64,000 bases of DNA from contig NZ_BCTK01000001.1 of NCBI RefSeq assembly GCF_001571245.1, forward strand, positions 124,001 through 188,000. The letters are read 5' to 3'. Shown piece by piece: positions 34,865 to 43,766 of this stretch. Position 1 is the stretch's first letter; the number at the start of each line of letters is the position of its first letter. Made by a program: the position numbers and the translations under genes. The notes beneath the pieces were generated by a model, which had not been told where the DNA came from, did not search any database, and worked only from the letters and a program-made list of their open reading frames with translations. This stretch comes from Achromobacter piechaudii NBRC 102461. GTDB lineage: Bacteria > Pseudomonadota > Gammaproteobacteria > Burkholderiales > Burkholderiaceae_B.

Positions 34865-36835
34865 CTAATCGGCCTGAGCCGGTTTGCTGCTGCGCCAGGC
34901 ATTGCTGGCCTGGTAATGCAAGGGTCCGCCCGTGAATGGCGCGAACCCCGTTCCAAAAATCACGCCGGCGTCGGCCGAATCCGCATCGGCCACCACGCCC
35001 GACTGCACGCGTCCCTGCGTGGCGTCCACCAAGGGTTGAATCAGGCGTTGCGCCAGGCCGGCGGGAGCGGTGGCGTGTGACTCGCCGCTCTTGCCTTGCC
35101 TGACGGGCTTGCCGTCGCGCCAGGTGTAGAAGCCCTTGCCGCTTTTCTTACCCAGCTCGCCGCGCGCCAGGCGCTCGGCCAGGCAGCGTGGCGGTTCGGC
35201 CCCGCCAGCAAGTTCCTCGCCCGCCGCGCGGGCGATGTCCAGCCCGACGGTATCGGCCAGTTCCAGCGGACCCATCGGCATGCCGAATGCGACCATGGCG
35301 GCATCCACGGTTTCCGGCGACATACCTTCGTCGACGCTGCGCATGGCTTGCAGCATATAGGGCGCCAGCACCGCGTTCACGAGAAATCCCGGCGCGCTCT
35401 TGACGGGCAGCGCCAGCTTGTCGATCTGGCCCACGAACGCGCAGGCGCGCGCGGTAGCCTCGTCCGCGTCGCCCTCGGCATGCACCACTTCCACCAGCGG
35501 CATCTTGGCCACCGGGTTGAAGAAGTGGATGCCGACCAGCCGCTCGGGCCGCGCGAGCCCGCTGCGCAGCGTTTCCAGCGACAGGCTGGAGGTGTTCGTG
35601 GCGAGCAGGGCATCGGCCTTCATGCGAGGTTCAAGCGCTTGGTAGAGCGCGCGTTTGGCTTCGGGCTGCTCGCTGATGGCTTCGATGATGATGTCGGCGC
35701 GGGGGACGCCGCCGCCGTCAGGGTCGGGAATCAAGCGGTCCAGCGCGGCGCGCGCCAGGCGCGGATCTTTCAGGCGGCGCGCATACAGCGCGGCGGCGCG
35801 GCCGATGGCGGGGGCGATGCGCGCCATGTCCTGGTCCTGCAACGTCACGGTCAGGCCCTTGTAGGCGCACCATGCGGCGATGTCGCCGCCCATGGTGCCC
35901 GCCCCGACCACGTGCACGTGGCGCGCGGGCATGACGCTGGTCTGCTTGCCATTGGCCTTCAGCCGCTCCTGCAGGCGGAACACGCGCAACAGGTTGCGTG
36001 CGGTGTCGGACGAGATGATCGCGTCGATCAGGTCCGGCGCTTGCAGGGCGTTGCCGCCGTGCTTTTCCCATAACGTGACGATGGCGGGTGCGGCCGGGTA
36101 GTGGCCGAGCGGGTCCTTGGCGGCGATCTGCTTGCGGGCGCGCTTGGCGACCAGCAATTTGAATGGCCAGAGGTTGGCCAATGCGCCCACGCCGCGCGCG
36201 CGGCGTGGCGGCTTTTTCGACAACACCAATTGGCGCGCGGCGGCTTGCAGCAGACGCGGCGGCACGCGCGCGTCGGCCAGCCCCAGCGCGGCAGCGCGTC
36301 GTGCATCCGCGCCTCGGCCGGTCAGCATCATGTCCAGCGCGGCGGGCGCGCCGATCAGTTTTGGCAGGCGCAGCATGCCGCCCCAGCCGGGGAAAATGCC
36401 CAGCATGACTTCGGGCAGCGCCAGCGACGTGCCGGGTTGATCGGCGACCAGCCGGTAGCGGCACGCCAGCGCCAGTTCCAGGCCGCCGCCCAGGCAGTGG
36501 CCCTGGATCAGCGCCAGCGTGGGGTAACGCACGGCCGCCAGGCGATTGAACAGATTCCAGCCACGTGCGATCAGCCCGCGCGCCTGCTCGGGAGTGTCCA
36601 GGCTGGCGAATTCGTTGACGTCCGCGCCCACGATGAAGCCCGTGCTCTTGCCGGACTGGATGATGAGGCCCGCAGGGGGCGCGGCGTCCAGCGCATCCAG
36701 CACCACCGCCAATTCGGCCATGGTGTCCGCCGACAGCGCATTGACCGCGCTGCCGGCGCGGTCGAAGGTCAGGCGGGCCAGACCGTCGGGTTCGCGGTCC
36801 AGGCGCCAGTGGGACAGCGTGTCCATTGTCGTCAT
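34865..36835 (-). CDS. Enoyl-CoA hydratase/3-hydroxyacyl-CoA dehydrogenase, ECH-first architecture (FadJ/FadB-like)
   Basis: 656 residues. The N-terminal hydratase (about 10-200) has STGFIVGADVNEF, HCLGGGLELALACRYR and LALPEVMLGIFPGWGG, with both catalytic Glu. The dehydrogenase (about 305-600) has VHVVGAGTMGGDIAAW, LLATNTSSLSLETL and GIHFFNPVAKMPLVEVVHAE. It runs two steps of the fatty acid cycle. It overlaps the thiolase gene by ATGA (36832-36835), a likely fadJ/fadI-style enzyme pair. At 656 residues it is about 60 shorter than E. coli FadJ. Confidence 0.93.
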   Translation of the reverse strand: MTTMDTLSHWRLDREPDGLARLTFDRAGSAVNALSADTMAELAVVLDALDAAPPAGLIIQSGKSTGFIVGADVNEFASLDTPEQARGLIARGWNLFNRLAAVRYPTLALIQGHCLGGGLELALACRYRLVADQPGTSLALPEVMLGIFPGWGGMLRLPKLIGAPAALDMMLTGRGADARRAAALGLADARVPPRLLQAAARQLVLSKKPPRRARGVGALANLWPFKLLVAKRARKQIAAKDPLGHYPAAPAIVTLWEKHGGNALQAPDLIDAIISSDTARNLLRVFRLQERLKANGKQTSVMPARHVHVVGAGTMGGDIAAWCAYKGLTVTLQDQDMARIAPAIGRAAALYARRLKDPRLARAALDRLIPDPDGGGVPRADIIIEAISEQPEAKRALYQALEPRMKADALLATNTSSLSLETLRSGLARPERLVGIHFFNPVAKMPLVEVVHAEGDADEATARACAFVGQIDKLALPVKSAPGFLVNAVLAPYMLQAMRSVDEGMSPETVDAAMVAFGMPMGPLELADTVGLDIARAAGEELAGGAEPPRCLAERLARGELGKKSGKGFYTWRDGKPVRQGKSGESHATAPAGLAQRLIQPLVDATQGRVQSGVVADADSADAGVIFGTGFAPFTGGPLHYQASNAWRSSKPAQAD

Positions 36836-38127
36836 GGGCGGTCCTCGTCCAGGGTTTCAACCAGCATCGCGCCGCCTTGGCCGCCGCCGATGCAGATGGC
36901 CGCCATGCCGCGCCTGGCGCCACGGCGCTTCAGGGCTTCAAGCAGATGCAGCACGATGCGGGCGCCGGATGCGCCCACGGGGTGGCCGATCGCGATGGCG
37001 CCGCCATCCACGTTGAGCTTGTCCGGGTCCAGCGGCCCCCATGCTGGCGTGCCGAAGTGCGCTTGGCAATAGGCATCGTCGCGCCATGCCGCCAGGCACC
37101 CTAGCACCTGCGCGGCGAAGGCTTCGTTGATCTCCCACAAGTCCATGTCATTCAAGCCCAAGCCGTGGCGTTGCAGGATGGGCGTGGCCGCGTGTACGGG
37201 GCCCAGGCCCATCTGCGCCGGGTCCAGGCCGGCCCACTGGCTGTCGACGATGCGGCCGAGCGGACGCAGGTTCCATCGCGCCACCGCTTCTTCGGACGCC
37301 AGCACCAGCATGGCCGCGCCGTCCGTTACCTGCGAGCTGTTGCCCGCCGTGATGTTGCCCCAGGGCTTGTCGAACACGGGTCGCAGCTTGGCGAGTTTTT
37401 CGGGCGTGGAGTCGGTGCGCACGCCGTCATCGTCGGGGTAGAGCTTGCCTTGCGGATCGATCAGCGGCGTGATTTCGTTTAGCGCACCCGCCGCGCGCGC
37501 TGCCAGCACGCGCTGGTGGCTGCCGGCCGCGTAGGCATCCATGGCGGCGCGGTCGATGCCAAAGCGCGTGGCGACGTTTTCCGCTGTTTGGCCCATCGAC
37601 AGGCCCACCACCGGATCCGTCAGGCCCTTGAGCAGCCCGATGACGGGCGCCAGGTTCTTGAGCTTGAAGCCGCGCAACGCGGCCAGCTTGGCGCCCAGGC
37701 CGCGCGCGGCGTACCAGCCGGACAGCCAGCGCACCATGTCGTCGGAGAACAATAGCGGTGCGCGGGACAGGGCGTCCGTGCCGCCCGCCAGCACCAGTTG
37801 CGATCGGCCGGTCTGAATGTTGGCGATGGCGGAATCCAAGGCCTGCATGCCCGACGCGCAATTGCGCATCACGGTCCAGCCGGGCACCTTGTCGCCGCAA
37901 CCCAGCCGCAGTGCGATCACGCGGCCGATGTTGACTTCATCCGGCGAGGGGGCGGCGCAGCCGATGATCACCTCGTCCAGGTCGGAAGGAGCATAGGGCT
38001 GGCGCAGCAACAGGGCGCGGCCGGACTGTACGGCCAGATCGCCCGCCGAGAATGGCCCCGGGCCCGTGCGCGCTTTCAGGAAGGGCGTGCGGGCGCCGTC
38101 GACTACATAAACCGGTTTGAATGCCAT
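36832..38127 (-). CDS. Acetyl-CoA acyltransferase (thiolase), FadI-type
   Basis: 431 residues, longer than FadA-type thiolases and closer to FadI. Signature TVMRNCASGMQALDSAIANI carries the acyl-binding Cys (about 88-90), NEAFAAQVLGCLAA and GGAIAIGHPVGASGARIVL follow, and AAICIGGGQGGAML holds the second Cys. It forms the last step of the cycle with the bifunctional enzyme whose gene it overlaps. It starts 12 bases after the acyl-CoA dehydrogenase stop. Confidence 0.94.
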   Translation of the reverse strand: MAFKPVYVVDGARTPFLKARTGPGPFSAGDLAVQSGRALLLRQPYAPSDLDEVIIGCAAPSPDEVNIGRVIALRLGCGDKVPGWTVMRNCASGMQALDSAIANIQTGRSQLVLAGGTDALSRAPLLFSDDMVRWLSGWYAARGLGAKLAALRGFKLKNLAPVIGLLKGLTDPVVGLSMGQTAENVATRFGIDRAAMDAYAAGSHQRVLAARAAGALNEITPLIDPQGKLYPDDDGVRTDSTPEKLAKLRPVFDKPWGNITAGNSSQVTDGAAMLVLASEEAVARWNLRPLGRIVDSQWAGLDPAQMGLGPVHAATPILQRHGLGLNDMDLWEINEAFAAQVLGCLAAWRDDAYCQAHFGTPAWGPLDPDKLNVDGGAIAIGHPVGASGARIVLHLLEALKRRGARRGMAAICIGGGQGGAMLVETLDEDRP

Positions 38128-38139
38128 CGGTTCCCTCCG

Positions 38140-40488
38140 TCAGGCGACCTTGCGTTCGGCGGCGGGCCGGTCGGCCTGCGCCGCGCCCAGGTCAAAGGGG
38201 AAATCATCTACTTTCACCACCGTATCGCGCAAGTCGTTGCGGTGCTTGACCACCGCGTATTCTTCCGCCGTGATGCCGCCAACCGCGTAGGCCGCATCCG
38301 CGATGTCGCGCACGTTGGCTTGCGGATTGCCTTGCAGCGCGCCGCGCTTTTCAAGTTCGCGGATCTTGGCTTCGATGGGTTCTGCCTCCAGCGTGGCGGC
38401 CAGCGCCAGTTCGATGGCTCCCACCGGTTCATCGGCGGTGGCGGGCAGGTGGCAGCCCGAGGTCAGGCGGTCGCGCGTGGCGCTGGGGTTGATCAACAGC
38501 CGGGCCACATCCTGGCCCAGCTTGTCCGACGGTTGCGCCTGCGTGCGGCCCCAGGGGAAGATCAGGCGCGCCAGGCTCCAGGCCACGAAACGGTTCGGAT
38601 AGTTCGCCAGCACGCCGTCGAACGCTTCCTGCAACTTGAACAGCGCGTCCTGGATCGACCAGTGCGCCAGCGGCGCATCGGCGGCCTGACGGCCTTCGTC
38701 CTCGAAACGCTTGAGCGTGGCGCTGATCAGGTACAGCTGCGAGAGCACGTCGCCCAGCCGCGCCGACAGCCGTTCGCGACGTTTCAGGCTGCCGCCCAGC
38801 ACCAGCATCGACGTGTCGGCCAGCAGCGCGAAGGCGGCGCAGTAGCGGCTGACCAGCTGGTAATAGCGCTTCATGTCGGGGGCGACGTCGGCGTTGACGT
38901 TCACCCAGCGTGCGCCGGTCAAGGCCGTGCCCAGGGTGCGCAGCTTGTTCTTGGCCACAAAGCGCACGTGGCCCCAGAATGCGCGGTCGAAATCGTCCAG
39001 CCCCTGCTTGGCGTCGGGCGATTGGGCGGCCTGCATTTCGGCCAGCACGTAGGGATGGCAGCGGATCGCGCCCTGCCCGAAGATGATCAGGCTGCGCGTC
39101 AGGATGTTGGCGCCTTCGACCGTAATGCCGATGGGAATCTGTTGGTAGGCGCGGCCCAGGAAGTTGTTGGGGCCCAGGCAGATGCCCTTGCCGCCGATCA
39201 CGTCCATGCCGTCATTGACGACCTGGCGCGCGCGTTCGGTCACGTGGTATTTGACGATCGCGGATACGACAGACGGCTTCTCGCCCAGGTCCACCGCGCC
39301 CGCCGTCATGCTGCGCGCGGCGTCCATCATGTAGGTGTGGCCGCCGATGCGGGCCAGCGCTTCTTCAACGCCTTCGAACTTGCCCACGGGCATGCGGAAC
39401 TGGCTGCGCACGCGTGCATAGCCGCCGACGGCGCGTGCCGTCAGCTTGGACATGCCGGTGTTGGACGAGGGCAGTGAAATGGAGCGGCCGGCGGCCAGGC
39501 ATTCCATCAGCATGCGCCAGCCCTGGCCCGCCATGGCGGGGCCGCCGATGATGAAGTCCAGCGGCATGAAGACGTCCTCGCCACGCGTGGGGCCGTTCAT
39601 GAACATCGCGTTCAGCGGGAAGTGGCGGCGGCCGGTGTCCACGCCGGGATGATCGTGCGGCACCAGCGCGCAGGTGATGCCCAGGTCTTTCTTGCCGCCC
39701 AGCAGGCCGTCGGGATCGTACAGCCGGAACGCCAAGCCAAGCAGCGTGCAGACAGGCGCCAGCGTGATATAGCGCTTGTCCCAGGTGACGCGCATGCCGA
39801 TCACTTCGCGGCCTTGCCATTCGCCCTTGCACACGATGCCGCTATCGGGAATGGCGGCAGCATCGGAGCCGGCCCAGGGGCTGGTCAGCGCAAAGGCCGG
39901 TACTTCGTCGCCTCGGGCCAGTCGCGGCAGATAGTGGTTCTTCTGTTCGTCGGTGCCGTAGTGCAGCAGCAGTTCGGCGGGGCCCAGCGAGTTGGGCACC
40001 ATGACCGAGACGGCCAGCGCGGACGAACGGGTCGACAGCTTGGTCACGATTTCGGAATGGGCGTAGGCCGAGAACCCCAGGCCGCCGTATTCCTTCGGAA
40101 TGATCATGCCCAGAAAGCCCTGGGTCTTCAGGTAGGTCCAGACCTCGGCCGGCAAATCATGGCGTTCCTGCGTGACGCTCCAGTCGTTGACCATGCGGCA
40201 CGCTTGTTCGGCCTGGTTGTCCAGGAACTGTTGCTCGGCATCGGTCAGGCGCGGGCGGGGGTAGGCCAGCAGGCGGCTCCAGTCGGGACGGCCGCGAAAC
40301 AGTTCGCCTTCCCACCAGACGGTGCCGGCTTCGAGCGCGTCGCGTTCGGTGTCCGACATCTGCGGCAGCACCTTGCGATACAGATTGAAGATGGGCGCCG
40401 ACAACAGCGCCCGCCGCAGCGGCCGCACGCCCAGCACGATGGCGGCAAGCACCGCGATGACGACGAGCGTGAGGATGACTGCGTTCAT
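38140..40488 (-). CDS. fadE: Acyl-CoA dehydrogenase, FadE type
   Basis: 782 residues, close to E. coli FadE (814) and far longer than ordinary acyl-CoA dehydrogenases. An N-terminal membrane segment (MNAVILTLVVIAVLAAIVLG) is followed by the dehydrogenase domain (FLGMIIPKEYGGLGFSAY, ALTSPWAGSDAAAIPD, DGMDVIGGKGICLGPNNFLG) and the extra C-terminal DUF1974 region of FadE. It does the first, FAD-linked oxidation of acyl-CoA, probably at the inner membrane. It is the second gene of the leftward cluster, 50 bases after tetR. Confidence 0.94.
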   Translation of the reverse strand: MNAVILTLVVIAVLAAIVLGVRPLRRALLSAPIFNLYRKVLPQMSDTERDALEAGTVWWEGELFRGRPDWSRLLAYPRPRLTDAEQQFLDNQAEQACRMVNDWSVTQERHDLPAEVWTYLKTQGFLGMIIPKEYGGLGFSAYAHSEIVTKLSTRSSALAVSVMVPNSLGPAELLLHYGTDEQKNHYLPRLARGDEVPAFALTSPWAGSDAAAIPDSGIVCKGEWQGREVIGMRVTWDKRYITLAPVCTLLGLAFRLYDPDGLLGGKKDLGITCALVPHDHPGVDTGRRHFPLNAMFMNGPTRGEDVFMPLDFIIGGPAMAGQGWRMLMECLAAGRSISLPSSNTGMSKLTARAVGGYARVRSQFRMPVGKFEGVEEALARIGGHTYMMDAARSMTAGAVDLGEKPSVVSAIVKYHVTERARQVVNDGMDVIGGKGICLGPNNFLGRAYQQIPIGITVEGANILTRSLIIFGQGAIRCHPYVLAEMQAAQSPDAKQGLDDFDRAFWGHVRFVAKNKLRTLGTALTGARWVNVNADVAPDMKRYYQLVSRYCAAFALLADTSMLVLGGSLKRRERLSARLGDVLSQLYLISATLKRFEDEGRQAADAPLAHWSIQDALFKLQEAFDGVLANYPNRFVAWSLARLIFPWGRTQAQPSDKLGQDVARLLINPSATRDRLTSGCHLPATADEPVGAIELALAATLEAEPIEAKIRELEKRGALQGNPQANVRDIADAAYAVGGITAEEYAVVKHRNDLRDTVVKVDDFPFDLGAAQADRPAAERKVA

Positions 40489-40538
40489 GTCTTTGTCTCC
40501 GTAGGAATCTGTTTTGTTCTGATCTGGCGGGATACCGG

Positions 40539-41210
40539 TCAGGCGCCGGCCACGGGCGGCAGCGGCGCTCGCAGGCCGCCTAGCAGGAAGCTCATCAGGC
40601 GCGGCAAGAGCAGCTCGGGGTTGTCGGGTTGTTCGGCTTCGTCGATCTGCCAGCCCGTCACGGAGCGCAGCAGGTCGGTGCCGATGATGGCGTAGGACGT
40701 CGCGCCCAGCATGAATTGGAAACGCCAGACGATTTCGGCTTTGGGCACGTCGGGCAGGGCGGCGAACAGGGCGTTGCGGTAACGCTCCAGCACGTCGGCG
40801 TATTCCTCGGCGAACAGCGCGCGGATGAAATCCGACGGGTCCGTCATGGTGCGTTCCAGCAGAGGCAGAAAGGTGCTGCCGGCCTGGGCAGGGTCAGCGG
40901 CCAAACGCAGCAGCGTGCCGAAGAAGGCGTCGACGATCTGGGAGGGCTTCAAGGGCTTGCCTTCGGATTGCGCCTCAAGTTCGTCCAACAGGCGCATGCG
41001 TTCGCGGTTCAGGACTTCCAGCCGCCGTTTCAGCACCGCCTGGACGAGTGACTCTTTCGATCCGAAGTGATAGTTCACCGACGCCAGATTGACACCGGCC
41101 GCGCCGGTGATTTGACGCATCGATGTGCCTTCGTGGCCTTGTTGCGCGAAAAGCGCTTCGGCGGTGTCCAGGATGGATTCGCGGGTAGTGGGAGTTCTGA
41201 TTTCTTGCAT
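40539..41210 (-). CDS. TetR family regulator of the fatty-acid cluster
   Basis: 223 residues from Met at 41210; an in-frame ATG at 41243 would put a palindromic operator inside the gene, so the later start is preferred. Neither has a clear ribosome site. The N-terminal helix-turn-helix reads ILDTAEALFAQQGHEGTSMR, then AAGVNLASVNYHFGSKESLV; a C-terminal domain with LLERTMTDPSDFIRALFAEE follows, a pattern seen in PsrA-like TetR proteins. As first gene of the beta-oxidation cluster it is probably an acyl-CoA- or fatty-acid-sensing repressor. Confidence 0.88.
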   Translation of the reverse strand: MQEIRTPTTRESILDTAEALFAQQGHEGTSMRQITGAAGVNLASVNYHFGSKESLVQAVLKRRLEVLNRERMRLLDELEAQSEGKPLKPSQIVDAFFGTLLRLAADPAQAGSTFLPLLERTMTDPSDFIRALFAEEYADVLERYRNALFAALPDVPKAEIVWRFQFMLGATSYAIIGTDLLRSVTGWQIDEAEQPDNPELLLPRLMSFLLGGLRAPLPPVAGA

Positions 41211-41219
41211 AGTGTTGAA

Positions 41220-41237
41220 TTCAAACGTTCGTTTAAA
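41220..41237. promoter_or_regulatory. Putative operator for the fatty-acid TetR
   Basis: TTCAAACGTTCGTTTAAA: 8-base arms with one mismatch around a TT centre, 10 bases upstream of the chosen tetR start. Its position over the promoter or leader suggests autorepression, with control of fadE behind it. Confidence 0.5.
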
Positions 41238-41599
41238 AGCCATTATGCGTGAGGGCAGGAGGAGAAGCGAGCCTCGGCTATCCCCAACAGGGTTTACCCC
41301 TAACGTACGGACGCAACATCCCTTGAGTACTAGGCGGCGGGCTCGCTATACCGGGTCAGCTAGACCAGAAGGATGAGCCCGCGCACGCAGATGCACGACA
41401 GCAACTCGCCCACCAGCAGGAGTTTGAGCCGTTCGTCCTCGGGCGGCCGGCCTAGGTTGTCTGCGGTCTGGAAGCCGCGGAGAAAACGCCGCAGTATCAG
41501 CGCGAGGACCTAATTGCGTTGTACCGGCGATGAGAGAGGCAAGCCCGCGCGCCAGGCCGGTGCGCTCGCCCTAGACGCCCTGACACAGGAGCGGGACAT
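41238..41599. other. Non-coding interval between fatty-acid cluster and formyltransferase-like gene
   Basis: This holds two divergent starts. A 50-codon leftward open frame (41360-41509) reads like protein (GFQTADNLGRPPEDERLKLL, then LLVGELLSCICVRG) but has no ATG, GTG or TTG near its beginning and no clear ribosome site. It could be a gene remnant or chance. No other structure was recognised. Confidence 0.35.
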
Positions 41600-43204
41600 A
41601 TGAAAACCTACCGAGTAGGACTGCTGGTTGACGGGTATGAGCAACCCGGCTGGATGCATGAGATGGTGGATTGGCTCGTCCATAGTCAGGACTTCGACAT
41701 CTCCGCCTTACTGGTGATGAGCGGCGAGGGCGGCGAGAAAGCGCCGCGACTGGGCGTGAAGGCTTTGTTCGGCACGTTGTCGCGCTTCGAAGCCCGTATG
41801 CTGCCGGCCAAGCAACGTCAGACGCTGGCGTGCGCCGATCTGCGCAAAAGCATGCCGTCGCCATCGGTGCCGGTGCTGCCCCTGGACTCGGGCGAGTCGA
41901 CTCCCGGCGCGCAGGACGCGGTGACGGCGTTGGGCCTGGACCTGGTCATCACGCTGGGCGCTCCGTGTGCTTCGCGCGCGCAGATGAGCGGCTGGGCACG
42001 CCTGGGCGTCTGGCAGTTGAGCTATTCCGATATCGCCGTGTCGACCAGCCGCTACGCGGGTTTCTGGGAAGTCTTTCAACGCGAGGACCACACCACCGTA
42101 AAACTCTGGCGCGTGGGCGAGAAGGCCGAGCAGGATGAATTGCTGGACCAGCGCAGTTTCAATACCGAAGTGTTCTGGTTGAAGAATCAGGCGCGCGCGT
42201 TCAGCCTGGGCAACTTCATGGTCTACGACGCCTTGCAGGCCCTGGCGCGTGCGCGCCAGAACGAGCCGGCGCCCGACATGCAGATCATGAGCGGCCCGCG
42301 CCGCGCCGACCCTGGGCAGTGGGATAGCGCCGCATATATCGCGCGTCAGGCGTGGTTAATTTCGGATTTGATTGTGCGGCGCATCATGAAGCGGAATATC
42401 CGATGGCGGATCGGTATGTTTCCCTCATCTAGGCAACAGGCGGTGGTTTCGGAGGCCATGGTTTTACAACCTCCCAAAGGTAGGTTCTTCGCAGATCCGT
42501 TTGTTTATACGCACGATAAAAAACCCTATATATTTTTTGAAGATTACGACTTCACTTCCCGCAAGGGCACAATTTCCGTCGCGACCTACTCCGACGGGGC
42601 TTTCCGGCTGTTGGGCACGGCGCTGAACCTGCCCTATCATTTATCTTTTCCGTATATTTTTGAACACGAAGGCGTGACCTACATGGTTCCGGAGACGTGC
42701 GGAAATCGCAGTATAGAGTTGTGGAAATGCACCGAATTTCCGCTGAAATGGGAGCTGGACGTCACGCTGATGACGAATATATCCGCCGTAGATACCATTA
42801 TTTTTAAACACGGCGAATATTGGTGGCTATTAACAAATATTGATCGTACGGACGGCCAAAGTCATTGCGATGAATTATTTGCGTTTTTTTCGGATTCGCC
42901 GCGCTCGACCGAATGGACGCCCCATGCCTGCAACCCCATCGTGCGCAACCCGATGCGCGCCCGCAACGCGGGAATCGTTGTGTCGCCTGGGGGAGAGGTG
43001 ATCCGCTGTGCCCAGTACCAGGGCTTCTGCCACTACGGCAAGGGCGTGTCGCTGAACCGCATTGAAGAGCTCACGCCGTCCACTTATGTGGAAACGGATG
43101 GCGAAATCCACTACGCCAGCTTTTTGCGCAAGCGTCATGCTTCAATGCACCATTGGCACCATCAGGGCGGTCATACCGTATTTGACTTCGCCTATATGGA
43201 GTAA
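41600..43204 (+). CDS. Formyltransferase-like / five-bladed beta-propeller fusion (GINT1-N-like), polysaccharide-related
   Basis: 534 residues; AGGAG lies upstream of the ATG. Residues about 1-190 resemble the formyltransferase fold: LDLVITLGAPCASRA, GVWQLSYSDIAV and RYAGFWEVFQREDHTTVKLW. Residues about 285-525 look like a glycoside-hydrolase-43-type propeller (GRFFADPFVYTHDKKPYIFF, then LPYHLSFPYIFEHEGVTYMV). Such fusions are found in polysaccharide loci and share the N-terminal region of plant glucosamine inositolphosphorylceramide transferases. The role may be modification of a sugar. DNA from about 42360 onward is visibly AT-richer than the first half and the neighbours, which hints at foreign origin. 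Confidence 0.75.
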   Translation: MKTYRVGLLVDGYEQPGWMHEMVDWLVHSQDFDISALLVMSGEGGEKAPRLGVKALFGTLSRFEARMLPAKQRQTLACADLRKSMPSPSVPVLPLDSGESTPGAQDAVTALGLDLVITLGAPCASRAQMSGWARLGVWQLSYSDIAVSTSRYAGFWEVFQREDHTTVKLWRVGEKAEQDELLDQRSFNTEVFWLKNQARAFSLGNFMVYDALQALARARQNEPAPDMQIMSGPRRADPGQWDSAAYIARQAWLISDLIVRRIMKRNIRWRIGMFPSSRQQAVVSEAMVLQPPKGRFFADPFVYTHDKKPYIFFEDYDFTSRKGTISVATYSDGAFRLLGTALNLPYHLSFPYIFEHEGVTYMVPETCGNRSIELWKCTEFPLKWELDVTLMTNISAVDTIIFKHGEYWWLLTNIDRTDGQSHCDELFAFFSDSPRSTEWTPHACNPIVRNPMRARNAGIVVSPGGEVIRCAQYQGFCHYGKGVSLNRIEELTPSTYVETDGEIHYASFLRKRHASMHHWHHQGGHTVFDFAYME

Positions 43205-43341
43205 ATGAAGGCTCAAGCGACAAAATAAAAATGTTACCTATATTGCTTATGAGCGAACCGCGCCCGGGCACGGTGTGTCCGCGGAAACATATCGAAAGTT
43301 TTTCGGCCACATTTCGGCTCATTTCGCCGCGAACGGCTAGC

Positions 43342-43361
43342 GCCGCACCGCGGCTTTTTTT
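43342..43361 (+). terminator. Intrinsic terminator after the fusion gene
   Basis: GCCGC-ACC-GCGGC followed by seven T, about 140 bases past the stop at 43204. It ends rightward transcription before the luxR genes. Confidence 0.6.
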
Positions 43362-43766
43362 CGCCCGTGGTTCGTTCGATATCGTTACGGATCAAGCCTC
43401 TTGGGCGAGGCCGCCCTAGGAGAGAATGCCCTTGGCCCCTGGGGAAGCTGGTGTAAACCCTAGCGGTAAAAAGGGTGAGACGACGTTCTCATCCTTATTT
43501 ACGAGGCTGTTTAAGGCTAACGAATGATTTCTGTTTTTGTCGGATTATATCGCCCTGAAACGTCTTGATTTTGAAGGTTTCGAACCATAAGATGGGTCCA
43601 TGCCATCCGTTATGTTGGCTACCAAAGTTGCCCAGCCCAAATGCCCCGGTCCAGCGTCATTAGATATTCCGGGATATTGCGGACCACCCCCGCGGAGCTG
43701 GAAAAAAAATAGTCTTCAGCACAGCGAAGATCCCTTCTAGGCCCGTCGAAAAACCGGGAGGACACC
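43362..43766. promoter_or_regulatory. Long upstream region of the first LuxR gene
   Basis: About 400 bases without a convincing gene, AT-richer than average. The first LuxR start follows a clear GGGAGG ribosome site (about 43756-43761). No operator repeat was recognised, but the length suggests complex control. Confidence 0.4.

Noticed and set aside
41360-41509. Fifty-codon leftward frame that looks protein-like
   Set aside because: No usable start codon, no ribosome site, and too short to separate from chance in GC-rich DNA; noted only as a possible remnant.
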